From: SAR202 cluster bacterium bin16
GTDB lineage: Bacteria > Chloroflexota > Dehalococcoidia > Lucifugimonadales > Australimonadaceae
Length of the DNA stretch: 64,000 bases
Direction of reading: 5' to 3'
Assembly (NCBI GenBank): GCA_002238425.1
Contig: MPMJ01000003.1
Coordinates: 1 to 64,000, forward strand
Numbering within the stretch: position 1 is the stretch's first letter; each line of letters opens with the position of its first letter. Of this stretch, positions 18,480-27,367 are shown one piece after another. The notes below the pieces were generated by a model. It was not told the DNA's origin, did not search any database, and saw only the letters and a list, made by a program, of their open reading frames with translations. The position numbers and the translations under genes are program-made.

Positions 18480-18653
18480 GCTCTGTTCCTCCTCATCCCT
18501 GGGTGGCCATATCCTACGGGATGAGATTGAAAGGAACGGGGGCCTGCACGATGGCCCCGGCGGGGACGTCGTCCCCCTGAAGGAGTCGCCCCTCAATCTC
18601 ATGGCGGGCGGACGACAGGCAGCGGGTAACCCGCGAACTGTCATGAACCGTCG

Positions 18654-19055
18654 TCAGGCAAAGGGGTCCAGCAAAGGAACGCCGAACTGGGCAAAGTCGC
18701 CGACGTTGCGCGTCACCACGGTGAGACGATGGGCGATGGCTGTTGCGGCGATCATGGCGTCTTCACTCACCGTGTCCGATCTCCTGTGCATGAGCCGCGC
18801 CCACTCCCGGAAGGCTTGAGCGTCCATCGGCAACACGCCGTAAGAAGCCAACACCTTGTCCAGCCAGGCTTCGATCTCCTCCGCTTTGGCCCGGTCCTGC
18901 TCCCGTGTAATCTCGATGCCGACCTGAATCTCTCCTATAGTGACGGCGGACACGAAAAGTTGCTCAGTCGTCACACCTGCGATCCAATCCAGGACCGCGC
19001 CGTGGGGCCTTGGGCGGCGCAATTCGGAGACCACGTTCGTATCAAGCAGGTACAC
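18654..19055 (-). CDS. vapC: VapC-like PIN-domain toxin
   Basis: MYLLDTNVVSELRRP ... SEDAMIAATAIAHRLTVVTRNVGDF. Confidence 0.88.
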   Translation of the reverse strand: MYLLDTNVVSELRRPRPHGAVLDWIAGVTTEQLFVSAVTIGEIQVGIEITREQDRAKAEEIEAWLDKVLASYGVLPMDAQAFREWARLMHRRSDTVSEDAMIAATAIAHRLTVVTRNVGDFAQFGVPLLDPFA

Positions 19056-19061
19056 GGAGGG

Positions 19062-19322
19062 TTACTCAACGATTTGTGGTAGCCGGTGGCGCCGCCGGCG
19101 TCGGCGCGGGGCGAGGTTCTCCGTCGTCGCCTCGGAGGTGAGGAGTAACTCTTTCAGGTCTGGCCTGGTCATCCGCTCCATACTCCGCCATTGCTCGATC
19201 GGAAGGAGCACAGCAGCCGCCACCCCGCGCTTCGTCACGATCTGCGGCCCCTCAGCGAGGGCGGTATTGAGGAACTCGCTGAACCGCGATTTGGCGTCTT
19301 GGACCGGCCAACTCCTGCTCAT
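19062..19322 (-). CDS. Phd/YefM-type antitoxin
   Basis: MSRSWPVQDAKSRFSEFLNTALAEGPQIVTKRGVAAAVLLPIEQW; directly upstream of the PIN toxin. Confidence 0.85.
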   Translation of the reverse strand: MSRSWPVQDAKSRFSEFLNTALAEGPQIVTKRGVAAAVLLPIEQWRSMERMTRPDLKELLLTSEATTENLAPRRRRRRHRLPQIVE

Positions 19323-19468
19323 GGTTCCTCCCTCGATTCTCTCAATCTGACTATCTCTCAGACTAGATAGGCGTATCGCCATCTGTCAACACGATGGGAT
19401 CGTTCGCCTTTGGGAGAGATAGAAGCCGACGGTGTGAGGCTGTTCGGGAACGCTCCACTGCACAGAAC

Positions 19469-19489
19469 GGGGGCGGCTGTGCCGCCCCC
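19469..19489 (-). terminator. Hairpin GGGGGCGGC-TGT-GCCGCCCCC
   Basis: 9-bp stem downstream of the minus-strand RRM gene. Confidence 0.6.
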
Positions 19490-19572
19490 GTTTCGTGATC
19501 CGGAGTGGTAACTCGGTCCTTGGCGCCCCGCCGACACCGGGGGCGCACTCAGACCGAACGCCCTATGGGCGT

Positions 19573-19851
19573 CTACCTGCCCCAGGAACCGCCGCCGCGC
19601 GCGCCGCGGTCTTCCCGAGGCCTGGCCTCGTTGACATTGAGGGCTCGGCCGTGAAGGTCCGTGCCGTTCATGGCCCGGATGGCCTGCTCCGCCTCGCTGT
19701 CGCCCATCTCGACGAAGCCGAACCCACGCGATCGCATGGTGTCCCGGTCCGTGATGACCTGTGCGCTGGCGACCTCACCGTAGGGGGCGAAGGCGTCTCG
19801 CAGGTCGTTGTCACTTGTGTTGAAGCTGAGGTTTCCGACGAATATCTTCAT
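19573..19851 (-). CDS. RRM-domain RNA-binding protein
   Basis: MKIFVGNLSFNTSDNDLRDAF (RNP2) and SRGFGFVEM (RNP1); Arg/Gly-rich tail. Confidence 0.92.
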   Translation of the reverse strand: MKIFVGNLSFNTSDNDLRDAFAPYGEVASAQVITDRDTMRSRGFGFVEMGDSEAEQAIRAMNGTDLHGRALNVNEARPREDRGARGGGSWGR

Positions 19852-20242
19852 GCTAGCGCTCCTTTGGAGTCGGGTTTGCCCGTTTGACTTGGAAGCGCCA
19901 GCAAAGGCCTGGCGTGTCGGACCTAGCGAACAGAACGGCAGCTCACAAAATCTACAGGTGCCGACATCTTACCACATTTGGGCCGCTTGCCTCAGGGCAA
20001 GGGCCTGTCCAACCATGCCGGTTATCCGGCCCGCGCTTGCCGGACACACCTGCTCCCGTGACTTCGGGAGGATGAGCCTCGTTCCGTCGTACCTGCGAAG
20101 CCCGCGCTTAGCGCGCAACCTCGCAGTCCCGTCTCACCCGTGATTGCCAACGTTGCCCCCATTGACAGCGGGGCGTACGATTCTCTCAGTACATTGAGGA
20201 TGACGGCGCTCTTGCATCCTCGGTTGGTTGGGAGTGCGTGCT

Positions 20243-21127
20243 ATGCAAAGCAGGCTGCTCCGAGTCGCGATGACCATGCTCTCGCTGGTGGCGGCATCCG
20301 CCCTGGTGTGGAGTTGCGCGTCCATCCCGCTGGACAATGTTGACGGTGATTCGCCGGACGATGCTGTGCTCGTCTCTCGAACCGCCGTGCCTCCGGACGA
20401 CGACGATGATGACCAGGACGATGACGAAGGTGTAGAGAGCGACCCTCCGGACACGGACGCCGATACTCCCGACGCCGATGGTTACGGCCTCCTCTCCGGC
20501 GTTCCCCGGGCTGCTGTCGCGGGGGACGATGAGGGGGACACGCCAACTCCCACCGACAACGACGGCACCGACTCCGACGGCATCGATACCCCCACTCCCA
20601 CCGATAACGACGGCACTGACTCCGACGGCATCGATACCCTTACGCCCACAGATGACGAAGGATCAATAGCGGTGGTGAACGTTGCCGCCCAGGCGGCAGT
20701 CCAGCCCGCAGTTCAACCCAACGATGATGGGGATACTCCCACTCCCACCGACAACGACGGCTTCGATACCCCCGAGACCGACAATGACGGCTTCGATACG
20801 GAAGCCAACACTGACCATGACGGCGTCGACACGCCAACACCTACCGACAACGACGGCACTGACTCCGACGGTATCGACACTCCTACGCCTGACACTCCTA
20901 CGCCTGACACTCCTACGCCTGATACCCCCACGCCTGATACTCCCACGCCTGATACTCCCACGCCTGATACTCCCACGCCTGATACTCCCACGCCTGATAC
21001 TCCCACGCCTGATACTCCCACGCCTGATACTCCCACGCCTGATACTCCCACGCCTGATACCCCCACGCCTCAGACTGCCGTGTCCGCCCCCGATAGCGAC
21101 GACAGTGACGACGACAACAACAGTTGA
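20243..21127 (+). CDS. Acidic repeat lipoprotein: thrombospondin-3-like DxDxDG repeats plus (DTPTP)13
   Basis: Signal/lipobox MQSRLLRVAMTMLSLVAASALVWSCAS; repeated PTPTDNDGTDSDGIDT; DTPTP array. Confidence 0.7.
   Translation: MQSRLLRVAMTMLSLVAASALVWSCASIPLDNVDGDSPDDAVLVSRTAVPPDDDDDDQDDDEGVESDPPDTDADTPDADGYGLLSGVPRAAVAGDDEGDTPTPTDNDGTDSDGIDTPTPTDNDGTDSDGIDTLTPTDDEGSIAVVNVAAQAAVQPAVQPNDDGDTPTPTDNDGFDTPETDNDGFDTEANTDHDGVDTPTPTDNDGTDSDGIDTPTPDTPTPDTPTPDTPTPDTPTPDTPTPDTPTPDTPTPDTPTPDTPTPDTPTPDTPTPDTPTPQTAVSAPDSDDSDDDNNS
20876..21070. repeat. Tandem array, 15-bp unit GAYACYCCYACGCCT x 13
   Basis: 195 bp = 13 x 15; encodes DTPTP in the + frame. Confidence 0.95.
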
Positions 21128-22364
21128 GAACAGCGCGAAGGCTCCGTTCGCCGCCGTTCCGCTGTCTCCTCAGATCGCCCCGCCCGACGACCCCGGCTTG
21201 GAAGAGTTGTCCAACCTCTTTGACGCGGAGTGGGTATGGCAAAGGTACCGTGAACACGTCGGACACCTCGAGGTGCCACCCGAGCAGGTCCGCGTACGGC
21301 AGTTCACGCACACCCCCGGCAGGAGCGCGCTGGTCAGCTACATCGTTGAGTGGGCCCCGGACGACTACATCCCCTCGGACTACTTTGCCGTCATGCTCCG
21401 GCGGGAGCGGCCGATGGAGGTATTCCAGTTCCCGGACGATCCCTACCTGCCAGGGCTGAAGGAGGCAGCGGACTCGGAGACCGCACTCGGCCTGGTCAAC
21501 CGGCACGTCATGGCAGTGCCGGCGCGCCGCATCAGCGTCCAGGTGGTCCGCTACCGGCCCGGCAACCGCGCCGTGCTGCGTCACAGAGTGGACAAGGTCA
21601 GGCTCTACGCCCGTGTGATGCGTCCTGCGGCCATACCTCCGCTGCTGCGCGCCGCGGAACTGATAGGGGCGTCCGGTTTCGTCGTGCCCCGCATCACGGG
21701 CCACTGGCGCAAGGGAGGAACGGTGTGGCTGTCGGAGATACCGGGCAAGAACCTGCGAGAGCAGATCCGGCGAGGCGGCCAACCGGACCCCGCAGTCCTG
21801 CTCGACGGGCTGGAAACGCTGTGGAACGCACCGCCCCCGGTAGACGGCGGGCGTCCCTTCGATCTGCCGGGACTGTACCGCCACGCAAGGCGAATCATCG
21901 CGTTCGCCCTCAAAGGGAACGCGGAAGCGCTTGGCCATCTGAGACTCGTCGTCCGGTCATTGGCCCCTTTCATCGACTCATGGCAGCCGAGCGGGATGGC
22001 GCACAACGACTTCTATGACGACCAGATGCTGGCGTTACCGGACGGCAGGGTCGCGCTGGTGGACTTCGAGGAGATCGGAATGGGAGACCCGCTGCTGGAC
22101 GTGGGTAACTTCCTCGCGCACCTGCGGTGGGCAGTTCAATCCAGAAGCGATGGGAGCGCCCGCGCGAGGAGCGCGTACCACGGCGTCTTCCGCCGCGCTG
22201 CGCTCCAGCGGTTCGGTTGGAGCAAGCGGGAGCTTGCCTTCCGCGAGGCGGCCTGCGTCTTCAGGATATGCACGAACGTCGTTCGCTATCCGCAACCGGA
22301 CTGGCAGGACAGGCTGCGATCCGGCTTGTCACTGGTCAGCCAGACCCTCGCAGACCCGGCCTGA
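21128..22364 (+). CDS. Aminoglycoside phosphotransferase (APH)-fold kinase; start uncertain
   Basis: SGMAHNDFYDDQMLALPDGRVALVDFEEIGMGDPLLDVGNFLAHL; the open frame overlaps the repeat gene without an ATG/GTG. Confidence 0.7.
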
Positions 22365-22563
22365 GCATCCTGCCTCCGGCGCACCCTTGTACGGCGCTGA
22401 ACTCCGCACCCGGACTGTGACACCCGCCCCTTTCGCGGTCGTCCCAGCCCGCTTACGCTGGATGGATGACCCTTGGACGCGCAGCGCCTGCAGGCCATGC
22501 CGGAATCTGCGGCCCGCCTATGGGCGGGGGCTTGCGACGGAAAGATTGCACACCCCTTCCTCG

Positions 22564-22631
22564 TTCTGTTCTTGGATTCTTGAACGCGGAAGCAGGCCAC
22601 GGCCTTGTCGCCCAAGGATCCAAGAACAGAA
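22564..22631. repeat. 19-bp inverted repeat TTCTGTTCTTGGATTCTTG...CAAGGATCCAAGAACAGAA
   Basis: 18/19 identity, with the mismatch a G-U-compatible pair; 30-nt loop containing AGGCC-AC-GGCCT. Confidence 0.85.
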
Positions 22632-22890
22632 AACCCCATGGTGTCACTCGTAAGGCTCGGATCTTGGATCTGGTTGTGGGGCACGCTTCATACCCACGTC
22701 TTTTCACTCGTAACGTTGACGCCTTGAATGACGCCTTACTCGCAAGTGTGGGAGCCGTCCATACAAGCGCCCGGAATGGTGGCGGCGCCTCTCCTTGCGG
22801 CTTAAAATTAAGAGGTAGGCGAGGCGCCTCCCGAAGGAGCGCACCATCTACGCTGCCAAGACAGACCGCGCTCGAAGGGCTGGTGTAAGG

Positions 22891-24135
22891 ATGAGACCGT
22901 CTGTGACCCTGCAGGATATCCACCGGGCCCGGAGCTCCATCGCGCATCTGGTGCTCCAGACGCCCATGCTGCCCGCTCGCTCGCTGGGCGACCTGGCGGA
23001 GTGCGAGCTTCTCCTCAAGGCAGAGAACCTGCAGCGAGCGGGTTCCTTCAAAGTCCGGGGTGCTGCCAACAAGATCGCTGCCTTGAGCCCGGAGCAGAAG
23101 GCCAGAGGCGTGATCACCGCCAGCGCCGGAAACCACGCCCAGGGAGTTGCCCTGGCGGCCGGGCATGCTGGCATACCCTGCACTGTCGTGATGCCCGTCG
23201 GAGCCTCCCTCCCCAAGGTGGAAGCCACACGGGGCTACGGAGCGACGGTGCTGCTCGAGGGCGATGACTTCGACCAGGCCCAGATGCATGCCAGGCGAGT
23301 CATGCAGGAGAACGACCTGACCTTCATCCACGCCTTCGACGACCCGGCCATCATTGCGGGGCAGGGAACGATCGGCCTGGAGATGCTCGAGCAGGTAGAA
23401 GACCTGGACACGGTTGTCGTGCCCATGGGGGGTGGAGGCCTGATCTCGGGTATCGCACTGGCGATAAAGGAGACGGCGCCGGGCGTCAGGGTGATCGGCG
23501 TGCAAGTGGCAGCGGCCACCGCCCTTATCGAGTCGAGCAAGGCTAACGAGCGCCTCACGGTGAAGCCGGAGCCCACCGTAGCCGATGGCATCGCCGTGGG
23601 TACGCCGGGGGAGTTCACCATTCCCCTGGTCAAGCGCTACGTGGACGACACGGTTGTCGTTGAGGAGGATGAGGTCACTCAGGCGATGATGCTTCTCCTG
23701 GAAAGGAGCAAGCTGCTCGTGGAGGGGGCCGGGGCGGTTGGGCTTGCCGCTGTGCTGGGAGGGAAGACCCAGGTCGCCGGGCAGAAGGTGGCGGTGGTGC
23801 TCAGCGGCGGCAACGTGGACTCGCACTTGATCGCGAGGGTGGTGGAAAGCGGTCTCGCCCACGCGGGGCGCTACCTTGTGCTACGGGTCATGCTGGAGGA
23901 CCGCCCGGGTCAGTTGAGCCGGCTGCTGAGCGTCGTATCCGAATGCCAGGTAAACGTGCTGGACATAGGTCATCTCAGGCATGCCCCGACGGTGCACCTG
24001 GGGAACGTAGAGATCCAGCTCACCCTCGAGACCAGGAACTACGCTCACTCTGAGGAGGTATGGGAGCGGCTGCGCAACGCCGGGTATATGCCCTACCAGA
24101 GCGAGCCGGTTGGCGGCCCCTCCCCACCCGCGTAG
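22891..24135 (+). CDS. ilvA: Threonine ammonia-lyase with C-terminal ACT-like domain
   Basis: AGSFKVRGAANKIAAL PLP site; SAGNHAQGVALAA; MGGGGLISGIA; C-terminal VMLEDRPGQLSRLLSVVSE. Confidence 0.92.
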   Translation: MRPSVTLQDIHRARSSIAHLVLQTPMLPARSLGDLAECELLLKAENLQRAGSFKVRGAANKIAALSPEQKARGVITASAGNHAQGVALAAGHAGIPCTVVMPVGASLPKVEATRGYGATVLLEGDDFDQAQMHARRVMQENDLTFIHAFDDPAIIAGQGTIGLEMLEQVEDLDTVVVPMGGGGLISGIALAIKETAPGVRVIGVQVAAATALIESSKANERLTVKPEPTVADGIAVGTPGEFTIPLVKRYVDDTVVVEEDEVTQAMMLLLERSKLLVEGAGAVGLAAVLGGKTQVAGQKVAVVLSGGNVDSHLIARVVESGLAHAGRYLVLRVMLEDRPGQLSRLLSVVSECQVNVLDIGHLRHAPTVHLGNVEIQLTLETRNYAHSEEVWERLRNAGYMPYQSEPVGGPSPPA

Positions 24136-24174
24136 GTATGGCCGGTTCCCTGGCAGGGAGTCTTCGCGCTTGCC

Positions 24175-24199
24175 GGGCACGCCTGCCTCTCCGTATAAT
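24175..24199 (+). promoter_or_regulatory. Candidate sigma-70 promoter
   Basis: TATAAT at 24194-24199 with a weak -35 TTGCCG 18 nt upstream; no experimental support. Confidence 0.35.
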
Positions 24200-24338
24200 C
24201 GCCGCACCTGACCGGAACGGCGCGAGACCGGCGGGGGGGGGGGGGAACGACCCCCCGCAGACCCCCGCGGGACCCCCCGGGCCCCCCTGCCTCTCCGTAT
24301 AATCGCCGCACCTGACCGGAACGGCGCGAGACCGGCGG
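24182..24338. repeat. 53-bp perfect direct repeat (24182-24234 and 24286-24338) each containing TATAAT, separated by G13 and GC-rich sequence
   Basis: CCTGCCTCTCCGTATAATCGCCGCACCTGACCGGAACGGCGCGAGACCGGCGG twice. Confidence 0.95.
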
Positions 24339-24407
24339 GCGTGTGGAGAAACGACCCCCGTGAGCCTCTGGCGGCAACGCCTGCGTCCGGCTAGGACGCG
24401 CAGGGAA

Positions 24408-24435
24408 CTGGATTCCCGCCTTCGCGGGAATGACG
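24408..24435. repeat. Dispersed palindromic repeat (copy 3)
   Basis: CTGGATTCCCGCCTTCGCGGGAATGACG. Confidence 0.85.
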
Positions 24436-24490
24436 GGCTCCCAGACAGCAGCGCGGGGATAGGTCCATCGCAGCAGAAGGAGGTGTCGGT

Positions 24491-25693
24491 TTGGCCGACA
24501 ACAGCGTTATCGACAGGGCGAGAGACCATTTCGGGGGACTGGTTGAGGAGCAATTGGAGCGCGTCGAGCGCCTGAAGAGCGCCCCTGCGCCCACCGACTA
24601 CTCCAAGATCAACCCCATCGTCATCGGCATGCTGGGAGGCGACGGCATCGGCCCCACCATCACCTACGAATCGCAGCGCGTCCTCGAACAGCTGCTGGAC
24701 AGCGAGGTGAAGAGCGGCAAGGTGCAGTTCCGCAACATCGATGGACTCACCATCGAGAACCGCGCCGCCAAGCTCCAGTCCATCCCGGACGACGTGCTCG
24801 AAGAGATCAAGGAGTGCCACGTCACGCTCAAGGGCCCGACGCACACGCCTGAGAAGGGCGACGGCTGGCCGAACATCGAGAGCGCGAATGTCTCCATGCG
24901 CAAGGCGCTGGACCTCTTCGCCAACGTGCGGCCCGTCCGCATCCCCGCCGAGAACATCGACTGGACGTTCTTCCGCGAGAACACGGAGGACATGTACGCC
25001 CTCGGCTCCAACGGCATCAACATCACGGAAGACCTCGCCATAGACTTCCGCGTTATCACCACCCAGGGCTCCCGCCGCATCATCGACGCGGCCTTCGCCC
25101 ACGCGAAGAAGACCGGCAAGGAACGCGTCACCATCGTCACGAAGGCGAACATCGTCAAGACGACGGACGGCAAGTTCCTCGACGTCGCCCGTGAGGTCGC
25201 CGAGAACTACCCCGGCATCTCCTGGGACGCCTGGTACATCGACATCATGACCGCCAAGCTCTTGGACACCGCCCGCCGCAGCGACTTCCAGGTGCTCGCC
25301 CTCCCCAACATGTACGGCGACATCCTCACCGACGAGGCAGCGCAGATACAGGGCGGCGTCGGCACCGCGGGGTCGGCCAACATCGGCACGACCAGCGCGA
25401 TGTTCGAGGCCATCCACGGCAGCGCGCCCCGCATGGTGACGGAGGGCCGCGCCCAGTACGCCGACCCCAGTTCCATGGTGCGCGCAGGCGCGATGCTCCT
25501 GGAGCACATCGGCTTCTCCGGCCTCGCCGAGAACGTGAACATGGCGTTGGACGTCTGCGGCCAGTACGAGCGCAAGGCCGTCACCACGGGCCGCGACACC
25601 GGCGCGACGACCGGCGAGTTCGGCGACTACATCGTCGCCACGGTCAGCGACTCCGGCCTCAAGAGCAAATGGGAAGGCTACGTCTACGCCTAG
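24491..25693 (+). CDS. icd: Isocitrate/isopropylmalate dehydrogenase family protein (likely isocitrate dehydrogenase)
   Basis: IGMLGGDGIGPTITYE, FRENTEDMYA, ANIVKTTDGKFLDVAREVAE, FQVLALPNMYGDILTDEAAQIQGGVGTAGSANIG. Confidence 0.85.
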   Translation: MADNSVIDRARDHFGGLVEEQLERVERLKSAPAPTDYSKINPIVIGMLGGDGIGPTITYESQRVLEQLLDSEVKSGKVQFRNIDGLTIENRAAKLQSIPDDVLEEIKECHVTLKGPTHTPEKGDGWPNIESANVSMRKALDLFANVRPVRIPAENIDWTFFRENTEDMYALGSNGINITEDLAIDFRVITTQGSRRIIDAAFAHAKKTGKERVTIVTKANIVKTTDGKFLDVAREVAENYPGISWDAWYIDIMTAKLLDTARRSDFQVLALPNMYGDILTDEAAQIQGGVGTAGSANIGTTSAMFEAIHGSAPRMVTEGRAQYADPSSMVRAGAMLLEHIGFSGLAENVNMALDVCGQYERKAVTTGRDTGATTGEFGDYIVATVSDSGLKSKWEGYVYA

Positions 25694-25723
25694 CGGGCCC
25701 TCCCACGAACAACAGGGATGCGA

Positions 25724-25748
25724 GATTCCCGCCTCCGCGGGAATGACG
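25724..25748. repeat. Dispersed palindromic repeat (copy 4), abutting the mdh RBS
   Basis: GATTCCCGCCTCCGCGGGAATGACG followed by GAGGACAGATG. Confidence 0.85.
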
Positions 25749-25756
25749 GAGGACAG

Positions 25757-26707
25757 ATGGCACGCAAGAAAGTAACCGTCGTCGGCGCGGGAAACGTCGG
25801 CGCAACCACCGCACAGCGCCTCTTCGAGCGCGGCTACATGGACGTCGTCCTCGTTGACGTCGTCGAGGACATGCCGCAGGGCAAGGCGCTGGACCTCGCC
25901 CAGTCCGGCCCGGTGCTGGGCGTCGACGGCTCCATCGTGGGCACGAACGGCTACGATGAGACCGCCGACTCGGACGTGGTCGTCATCACGGCGGGCATCG
26001 CCCGCAAACCCGGCATGAGCAGGGACGATCTGCTTTTCACGAACATGAAGATCGTGGGGTCGGTGGTGTCGGAAGTGGCGCCCCGCTCCCCCAACGCGGT
26101 CATCGTCGTGGTCTCCAACCCGTTGGACGCGATGGTGCAGCACGCGTACTCGATCGCCTCCGGCATGGGCTTCCCGAAGAACCGCGTCGTCGGCATGGCC
26201 GGCGTGCTGGACACCGCCCGCTTCCGCACGTTCCTCGCGTGGGAACTGGGCGTCTCGGTGAAGGACGTGCAGGCGTACGTGCTCGGCGGCCACGGCGACC
26301 AGATGGTGCCGCTCACGCAGTACACGACCGTCGGCGGCGTCTCCATCAGCAAGCTGCTGGACGCCGAGGCGCTGGACCGCATCATCAAGCGCACCCAGGG
26401 CGGCGGCGGCGAGATCGTCGCGCTGCTGAAGACCGGCAGCGCGTTCTACGCGCCATCGGCCGCGTCCGCGGAGATGGTCGACGCCATCCTGCTGGACCAG
26501 AAGCGCCTGCTGCCGTGCGCCGCGCTGCTCGAGGGCGAGTACGGCATCGACGGCATCTACATGGGCGTGCCGGTCATCCTCGGCGCCGGCGGCGTCGAGC
26601 GGGTCGTCGAACTCGACCTGACGGCGGACGAGAAGGCGCTGCTCGAAAAGTCCGCCGATGGGGTGCGCGAGCTCGTTGACGTGATGGCGAACGCGCCCGC
26701 TGGCTGA
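25757..26707 (+). CDS. mdh: Malate dehydrogenase
   Basis: [71 protein letters not shown]. Confidence 0.95.
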   Translation: MARKKVTVVGAGNVGATTAQRLFERGYMDVVLVDVVEDMPQGKALDLAQSGPVLGVDGSIVGTNGYDETADSDVVVITAGIARKPGMSRDDLLFTNMKIVGSVVSEVAPRSPNAVIVVVSNPLDAMVQHAYSIASGMGFPKNRVVGMAGVLDTARFRTFLAWELGVSVKDVQAYVLGGHGDQMVPLTQYTTVGGVSISKLLDAEALDRIIKRTQGGGGEIVALLKTGSAFYAPSAASAEMVDAILLDQKRLLPCAALLEGEYGIDGIYMGVPVILGAGGVERVVELDLTADEKALLEKSADGVRELVDVMANAPAG

Positions 26708-26711
26708 CGCC

Positions 26712-27356
26712 GTGGCGGACCGCATCATCCCGCTGGAGCCCGTCAGCAGCGGCGACGGCCCCGAAAGCCCTGCCGCGTTCACCGACGTTGTCGTCGTCTT
26801 CTACCTCGAGGGCCTGGCCCCGCACGAGCACGACGGCGAGCCGTTCTTCGACAGCGGCCCGCTCTCCGAGGCCGCCGTAGCCGCGTTCGCGCTCGGCTGC
26901 GCCGTGGGCGTGGACTTCCCCGACCGTATCGAACCGGTGCTGGAGCAGACGCACCCGAACGTCGTGGAGCACATCATCGCGGAGTGCCGCGAGCCGCTGG
27001 AGCAGCACGCCGACGCCGCGCGGCGCTCCACCGAGCCGCTGGAGCCCGAGGACTTCATCGACGATCTGCTGAAGGCCCTGGAAGAGGCCGAGCACGCCGA
27101 CCTCGAAACGGCGCAGAACGCACTGAGCATGAGCTTCGAGTACGGCCTCATCCTCGCGCACGTCCGCCGCTCAGCCGCCCTCGTGCTCCGCAATGCGTTC
27201 AACCGCGCGCAAGAAGAGGCGGTAGGGGAACTCGATGAAGAGGAGCCGGACGAGGAGGATATGCCTCCCGGCCCGGCCCCGTTCGAATCGCTGCAGGAGT
27301 TCGCAGCGGAGATCATGTCCGCCTACGAGGCGGACATCGGCTTCTCAGCCGCCTGA
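26712..27356 (+). CDS. Hypothetical acidic protein
   Basis: Long ORF 4 bp after mdh; no recognised domain. Confidence 0.6.
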   Translation: MADRIIPLEPVSSGDGPESPAAFTDVVVVFYLEGLAPHEHDGEPFFDSGPLSEAAVAAFALGCAVGVDFPDRIEPVLEQTHPNVVEHIIAECREPLEQHADAARRSTEPLEPEDFIDDLLKALEEAEHADLETAQNALSMSFEYGLILAHVRRSAALVLRNAFNRAQEEAVGELDEEEPDEEDMPPGPAPFESLQEFAAEIMSAYEADIGFSAA

Positions 27357-27367
27357 CTCACGCGCCC

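Noticed and set aside
18654-19322. Novel defence system around the PIN gene
   Set aside because: Reads as an ordinary Phd/VapC toxin-antitoxin pair; no additional defence genes adjacent.
20876-21070. CRISPR array candidate
   Set aside because: Contiguous 15-bp units without spacers; codes for DTPTP; no cas genes in the window.
22770-22870. T-box riboswitch upstream of ilvA
   Set aside because: GGTGGCGGC resembles the T-box core, but the conserved GGGTGGNACCGCG sequence and stem I motifs are not evident; kept only as a generic structured leader.
22453-23862. 469-aa minus-strand ORF through ilvA and its leader
   Set aside because: Mostly antisense to ilvA; no domain.
24020-26782. 920-aa minus-strand ORF
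   Set aside because: Antisense shadow of icd-like/mdh genes in high-GC DNA; biased R/A/H/D/V composition, no domain.
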